Origin: Chrysiogenia bacterium
GTDB taxonomy: Bacteria; JAGRBM01
Length of the DNA: 6,879 bases
Direction: 5' to 3'
NCBI GenBank assembly: GCA_020434085.1
Contig: JAGRBM010000311.1
Span: 1 to 6,879 of the forward strand
Positions 4,301-6,879 of the stretch are shown one piece after another (the stretch's first letter is position 1; the number at the start of each line of letters is the position of its first letter). The notes below the pieces were generated by a model. It had not been told where the DNA came from and made no database searches. It was given only the letters and a program-made list of their open reading frames with translations. The position numbers were made by a program, and so were the translations under genes.

Positions 4301-6879
4301 CGCGCTGGTGAATCCCGGTTGCCATGAAATGTCGCTCGATCCCGATCCGGTCGGCAGCGGCGCGCTGGCCACCGGCAATACCATGGCGAGCTGGTCAACG
4401 GTGGTGATCCCCGGAGACCTGACCTCCACGCTGGGACTGAGCATCAGCGATTCGTTTATCTCCAGCGCGTTTTCCGCGCAGGTGCCCGTTCCCATCCTGA
4501 GCGTTTCGTTTGGCGGCGGTAATACGACCATCACGATTCCGACCACGACGACGACCAGCATGACCGGCAGTTACGAGATTCTGCGCGCGCAGCCGATGCT
4601 CGATCGTGTGGTGGGTCAGTGCACCGGCGTGAAGGTTGTTGGTCGAATCATCCTCGACCAGGACCCGAGCGTCCCGGCCTATCCCGGCGGTCAGGTGCCG
4701 GCCTTCACGTTCGCCGGCGCCGATCTCTCGGCAAACGTCATCCACGACCCGCTCTTCGGCGACGGAAAGCACTTCATCTGGTACGCCAACACCGACGTCC
4801 CCACGGAATACAAGATTCCTGACGAGAATATCATCCCGCGCACCAACGCCGTGCCGGCCACACCCGATGTGTTCGATTATCTCGACGGCACCGCGATGGT
4901 GACCACCGGTTGTGCCGCGCTTCCGGCCAGCACGGTGACCAGTCGTGTGACCGTCTTCGGTCAGGATCTGGTGGCGGGCTCGGGTGTGGGGAGCAGCGAC
5001 GAGGTGGTCCTTGAAACCACCGATGGCACCTTCGGTCCCTATCCGGTGATCTGCGCCCGCGTGCTCGCCGGCGATACGATCATCGAATTCCAGCAGACGA
5101 CCATCACCGGCAACCCGATCGAATACTGGGTGCCGCGGCCGGCGGCGCAGGCGCTGACGACTTACAATGTTCTGGTTCAGCAGGACAATGTCTCGAACGA
5201 GCCGACGACGGCAGCAACGACCGGGTTCGATCTCGACCGCACGGCGCCGAGCATGGGCGTTTCCGGATTCATTGAAGATCAGCGCAACGTGAACTTTGCG
5301 CCGAGCGTCGGTATTTCCGACGCCCACCTGGCGTTGACGCCTCCGGCCGTCAATGCAGGGGGCTCCGATCTCGACCTGACCAACCCCGGCCAGTGGTCGC
5401 TTGCGACAGGGACCAACAGCGACGACTGCGTCAGCAACACGACGGCGACGCAGATCACGATTCTGGGCCAGAGCGTCGCGGCCTCGATCGACCCGGTTAC
5501 CGACATGGTGGTCTTCGAGACCAACGGCGGAACCTTTGGTCCAACGCCGGTGCTCCTGGCGGCGAACAGCGCGGGCAACACCGTGCTCACGATCGGTGAG
5601 ACCTGCGTCAATGCCGGACCCACGGTGGCCGCGCAGAACCTGCGCGTGGTTCGTCCGAGCACCCGCATTCGCCTGTTCCGCGCCACAGATCTGGCCTCCA
5701 ACGTCTCGCGCCTCGAAGTGGACATCGATGCGATGACCAACGATCCCACGGGCGGCGACGCCTTTGGTGTTCCGCTGGTGCTCGAGAGTGAAGACGCGAC
5801 CTGCGACGATGTCGGGCCGATCCCCGACCCGCAGTGCGATGGCATTCCCGTGGCACCGATCCCGGCCTGTCGTTCGAGCTTCTACACGCTTCCGAACAAC
5901 TACAATCCGCCCCGCACCTGCGACGATCCGCCGGCCTGCACCGTGGGCGGTCAGTACCCCTATCGCGTGATGTGCGAAATGCCCATCACCACCTACAACG
6001 CATTCAACAACGTCATCCTCGGCAACGATGAGGATGAGCGTGGCAGCTACCGCTTCGAAATTTACGCGGCTGATACCGCGGTGCCGCCGAACGTGCTGGC
6101 ATTCCCCAGCGCAGCGGGCGATACCGGCCCGATCGATCTGCATTTCTCCGCGGTCATCACCGATTCGCAGGCCTTCATCAACGATTTCGTGCTGATCTTC
6201 CTCAACGAAGGCGGTTCCGAGCTCAATCCCCTGGACCTGTGTCCGCCCGATCTGCAGGGCGATCCCCAGTCGCTGTTCGAATGCCTCATCGATCCGGCGT
6301 TCACGGTGCTCTCGGACAACCCGACCGATGTTCGTGAAGGCGAGAGCGCGCTGGGCTTCTTCTTCGAAGCCATGTCCTTTGTCATCGGTTCGCCCGAGGG
6401 AACCACGACCACCGGCAGTGACGACGCGGCGTTCAACTCCATGGCGCAGACGGCGCTCAATGCGTTCGAGCAGCTCTTCCCCAGCCTCTTCAACGACGGC
6501 GCGGTGGATTCCGACATCGCGACCTTCCTGAACCTGCTCAAGAACGGCATCGACCGTCGCATTTTCGATGAACTGACGACCATCACGATCAGCGCGCTGA
6601 TCGATCCCGACAACGACGCGCTGACTCCCGACGGCATCGAGTCGCTGGAGCCGTTGATTCAGCACATCATGCAGAATGACGGCGGCGGCTTCCGCGTTGC
6701 CGTCAACGACGATGGCACGACGTCCCTGGGCGTGCAGGACAAATCATCCTCGCCCTTCATTCGCCTGACTCCCGCGATGCTCGACCTGCTGAGCTACGAA
6801 GACTTCCGCGGCACCATCGATGTTGCCAACGAGCTCCGTTTCCTGAGTGTGCCGCAGATCAATGATCTGGGAACCATTA
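1230..6879 (+). CDS. giant secreted modular Ig-like repeat protein, function unknown (3' truncated)
   Basis: The frame is open for 1,883 complete codons and runs off the window with no stop. ATG 1230 follows a good Shine-Dalgarno sequence and begins a typical Sec signal peptide ending AQA after residue 29. Residues 30-300 form a Cys-containing beta-rich region. Four Ig-like segments are marked by QNDAGLMS (316), FDDAGNKQ (951), QQDNVSN (1317) and ATDLASNVS (1485); the first three are followed by LDNSPPT (341), ADAPT (975) and DRTAPS (1336). Between them lie repeat pairs: GD-V-F/FRI modules (418-475, 819-887), NG-Y modules (596-676, 711-790) and GQ/GTFGP modules (1239-1304, 1407-1476). CGRC (925-928) and six Cys in 1525-1582 suggest disulfides. 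From about residue 1645 the protein looks helical, with an EF-hand-like loop at 1792-1804. No enzyme motif is visible. Adhesin or structural stalk is an inference; the anchor is unseen. Confidence 0.9.
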   Translation, partial: MRHTKYIKGLGAVLAALAMALLTGDRAQALNPAGGDYLDVTFVQEDAGAAVLGSVCAGACNETNAPAANRISTTGYTLTLQGLIASSTGTPKLDAGCYVASLPCLDFNIASGNGGYQGTQGTTSNPFLFSNNFSISYDFSSGVVVGDSSFTLEVTVYQDVAQTTPRTTERFVVDFQDPTSAEPVVCFTNIPSVNELGRRTTRNSSFAAAGRVEPNQSGTAVPNPIASQWVGTCGMAVSGADDKLANIQLSVNGGAGATFTSDVPGSAAGCDEPVPPTSTTTACDDQGGAHYPNGTFTMGSVSLSSGAVTTLSLQAQNDAGLMSMGGQRFAGGLRDAFDLYLDNSPPTLGNGNFTVLEPDLSTRQNFNAATPITVSAAVGDTTVNLFGTMADSDPGRIAYVGYQYSSNAAVSNVNAQNGEIVVSIEDYKAFTDNGRATMKAGDYVHFDSASANPNNGMNFRIHTISERTIGISGEAALTHAGAASVGPFNGSLAFDMISKDGAFSLQNETTSEICTDGDFDGVLTCGSGGTGTIDYRTGEFSVTWNAGLANSDSILADYSRIYAFTLDLSGNSYLGSPSLPGEQINQVRVIQVLNSTAYQVVVNGQTYGITSSGAATAEEIATNLAACLTTPATCSAPPVDQGVVGYPVKDIDGNLSVIQIEPATLGDTFDLSIAGGSTARMQFVARSIEGIALEDGEQTVDIAVPAVQANTLYTVTINGNDYIIDSGAGPTDMTILQALSDCISVPASNCVNVPPAPVGISLSGPAASRLTIADSTPGSAPASGFTVSVSSNLVAAPEGATYVVRRSAYAALRAVSASGGGVIDFNDASGMSARAFDTMLTRGALATGMTSGDWVLFAPNDTRNANRRFRILAVNTGARTVTVSTTSVGGQNLDINYSGGTPKAFIIRESSGRVDGDDATLGYGCGRCNGESWGVDLDLRQGSKLFDMSVFDDAGNKQTTPWAADVAYDPIIVTADAPTLLIDRVWLYPDVAAAMGDTTANLSPANACDPDGIGAGAYNGNACSALVNPGCHEMSLDPDPVGSGALATGNTMASWSTVVIPGDLTSTLGLSISDSFISSAFSAQVPVPILSVSFGGGNTTITIPTTTTTSMTGSYEILRAQPMLDRVVGQCTGVKVVGRIILDQDPSVPAYPGGQVPAFTFAGADLSANVIHDPLFGDGKHFIWYANTDVPTEYKIPDENIIPRTNAVPATPDVFDYLDGTAMVTTGCAALPASTVTSRVTVFGQDLVAGSGVGSSDEVVLETTDGTFGPYPVICARVLAGDTIIEFQQTTITGNPIEYWVPRPAAQALTTYNVLVQQDNVSNEPTTAATTGFDLDRTAPSMGVSGFIEDQRNVNFAPSVGISDAHLALTPPAVNAGGSDLDLTNPGQWSLATGTNSDDCVSNTTATQITILGQSVAASIDPVTDMVVFETNGGTFGPTPVLLAANSAGNTVLTIGETCVNAGPTVAAQNLRVVRPSTRIRLFRATDLASNVSRLEVDIDAMTNDPTGGDAFGVPLVLESEDATCDDVGPIPDPQCDGIPVAPIPACRSSFYTLPNNYNPPRTCDDPPACTVGGQYPYRVMCEMPITTYNAFNNVILGNDEDERGSYRFEIYAADTAVPPNVLAFPSAAGDTGPIDLHFSAVITDSQAFINDFVLIFLNEGGSELNPLDLCPPDLQGDPQSLFECLIDPAFTVLSDNPTDVREGESALGFFFEAMSFVIGSPEGTTTTGSDDAAFNSMAQTALNAFEQLFPSLFNDGAVDSDIATFLNLLKNGIDRRIFDELTTITISALIDPDNDALTPDGIESLEPLIQHIMQNDGGGFRVAVNDDGTTSLGVQDKSSSPFIRLTPAMLDLLSYEDFRGTIDVANELRFLSVPQINDLGTI
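2481..2654 (+). repeat. beta module A, copy 1 (residues 418-475)
   Basis: The module has a GDYVHF strand (441-446) and, 18 residues after its G, FRIHTISERTIGIS (459-472). Copy 2 at 819-887 has GDWVLF and FRILAVNTGARTVTVS with a 17-residue offset. The pattern G-D-aromatic-V-x-F, then FRI, then T-(I/V)-x-(I/V)-S, points to a duplicated all-beta domain. No family name is assigned. Confidence 0.6.
2775..2903 (+). other. DGDFDG loop plus GTIDY-type beta segment
   Basis: Residues 516-521 read DGDFDG, a DxDxDG calcium-type loop. It is followed by GTIDYRTGEFSVTW (531-544) and ends ADY (556-558). The 'G-x-I-D-Y-x-T-G ... A-D-Y' pattern resembles one I associate with phage structural proteins and large bacterial surface proteins; that comparison is from memory and untested. 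Confidence 0.45.
3015..3257 (+). repeat. beta module B, copy 1 (residues 596-676)
   Basis: The module opens with YQVVVNGQTYGITS (598-611), continues with a helix-like ATAEEIATNLAACL and closes with FDLSIAGG (669-676). The order strand, N-G turn, Y strand, short helix and closing strand is repeated in copy 2 at 711-790; the Tyr of each copy lies 115 residues apart. The arrangement resembles a small domain seen repeatedly in phage tail and surface proteins (recalled, not searched). Confidence 0.6.
3360..3599 (+). repeat. beta module B, copy 2 (residues 711-790)
   Basis: YTVTINGNDYIIDS (713-726) matches YQVVVNGQTYGITS of copy 1 position for position at Y, V, N-G, Y and S. A helix-like DMTILQALSDCI segment with a Cys in the same place as copy 1 follows, and the copy closes with FTVSVS (785-790). 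Amino-acid identity is modest while the order of elements is kept, so the duplication is old. Confidence 0.6.
3684..3890 (+). repeat. beta module A, copy 2 (residues 819-887)
   Basis: This module has GGGVIDFND (819-827), GDWVLF (852-857) and FRILAVNTGARTVTVS (869-884), the counterpart of copy 1. It is followed by AFIIRESS (904-911) and then the Ig-like segment around FDDAGNKQ (951). The same order, beta module, then an x-(I/V)-x-R strand, then an Ig-like segment, recurs with modules C1 and C2. Confidence 0.6.
4944..5141 (+). repeat. beta module C, copy 1 (residues 1239-1304)
   Basis: RVTVFGQ (1239-1245) is followed by DEVVLETTDGTFGP (1257-1270) and AGDTIIEF, ending in EYWVPRP (1298-1304). 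Copy 2 has TILGQ, DMVVFETNGGTFGP and AGNTVLTI, ending in NLRVVRP. The GQ-to-GTFGP distance is 22 residues here and 21 in copy 2. It is the clearest internal repeat in the protein. Confidence 0.7.
5448..5657 (+). repeat. beta module C, copy 2 (residues 1407-1476)
   Basis: TQITILGQ (1407-1414), DMVVFETNGGTFGP (1425-1438) and NLRVVRP (1470-1476) repeat module C1; the GTFGP motifs are 168 residues apart. Each copy is preceded by a Cys (within TTGCAALP before C1, SDDCVSN before C2) and followed by an Ig-like segment, so the duplicated unit is larger than module C alone. Confidence 0.7.
5802..5975 (+). other. six-cysteine cluster in the giant protein
   Basis: Cys at residues 1525, 1536, 1547, 1564, 1570 and 1582 lie in a Pro- and Asp-rich stretch (GPIPDPQC, NPPRTCDDPPAC) with little predicted regular structure. 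An even number of closely spaced Cys in an exported protein suggests a disulfide-bonded knot between the beta stalk and the helical region. No known Cys-motif family was recognised. Confidence 0.5.
6162..6879 (+). other. helix-rich C-terminal segment with EF-hand-like loop
   Basis: From residue about 1645 the composition changes from Thr/Val/Gly-rich beta sequence to amphipathic helices (e.g. MAQTALNAFEQLF, IATFLNLLKNGI). An acidic loop DPDNDALTPDGIE lies at 1792-1804 (6603-6641), followed by LTPAMLDLL at 1846-1854. DGIE and LTPAMLDLL match DGLD and ISPEVVDLL near the end of the upstream protein with a 45 versus 46 residue offset, suggesting a shared C-terminal domain. The segment continues past the window. 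Confidence 0.55.

Noticed and set aside
3258-4325. Open frame on the - strand (355 codons)
   Set aside because: Arg/His/Ala/Gly-rich shadow of the giant gene; no domain signature, and it lies over the B and A repeats of the + frame.
4542-4556. Short ACG triplet run (five Thr codons) as a slippage or phase-variation site
   Set aside because: Only three identical ACG triplets flanked by ACC, and a triplet change would keep the frame; it is an ordinary Thr-rich linker.
4395-6665. Long open frame on the - strand (756 codons)
   Set aside because: It lies wholly opposite the signal-peptide-bearing + frame. Its translation is monotonous Arg/His/Gly/Val/Glu-rich sequence with no domain signature, as expected for the reverse of GC-rich third-position coding, whereas the + frame shows ordered repeats and Ig-like motifs.
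1-6879. CRISPR array, tRNA/rRNA, insertion sequence, integrase or attachment site
   Set aside because: No regular short repeats with spacers, no cloverleaf or rRNA-like sequence, no transposase or recombinase motifs, and no terminal inverted repeats with target duplications were seen.

Overview
The window is GC-rich DNA with two genes in the same direction on the + strand, separated by a non-coding gap of about 440 bp. It looks like an accessory or surface-protein region of a high-GC Gram-negative-type bacterium. Large, disulfide-rich, Ig-like secreted proteins of this style are common in deltaproteobacterial or myxobacterial-type genomes, but nothing here fixes the taxon, and no housekeeping gene, RNA gene or transposase is present.

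Layout. Positions 1-791 hold the 3' end of a gene whose start lies left of the window; its product is acidic, Cys-containing and carries two DxDxDG-type calcium-loop motifs. Positions 792-1229 are non-coding. They contain a strong GC-rich hairpin (903-934), a perfect 7-bp palindrome (952-969), the only AT-rich island in the window (about 1031-1080), a sigma-54-like element (1093-1108), a leader that can fold into several stems (1131-1204) and a Shine-Dalgarno sequence (1215-1221). From 1230 one uninterrupted reading frame runs off the right edge without a stop codon: at least 1,883 codons, beginning with a clear Sec signal peptide.

The giant protein is mosaic. A Cys-containing N-terminal region is followed by a beta-rich stalk built from several internally repeated module types, alternating with Ig-like segments. 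These Ig-like segments carry 'D-x-A-G-N-x-S'-like and 'D-x-x-x-P-T/S' signatures. Next come a cluster of six cysteines and a helix-rich segment with an EF-hand-like loop. The last part of that segment aligns, with nearly identical spacing, to the C-terminal part of the upstream protein. The two genes are therefore probably tandem paralogues, or at least share a C-terminal domain.

The best overall reading is a locus for very large secreted, calcium-binding, Ig-like surface or extracellular proteins of unknown function. Adhesion or a structural stalk is an inference from architecture only. Secretion route and anchoring cannot be judged because the true C-terminus lies outside the window.
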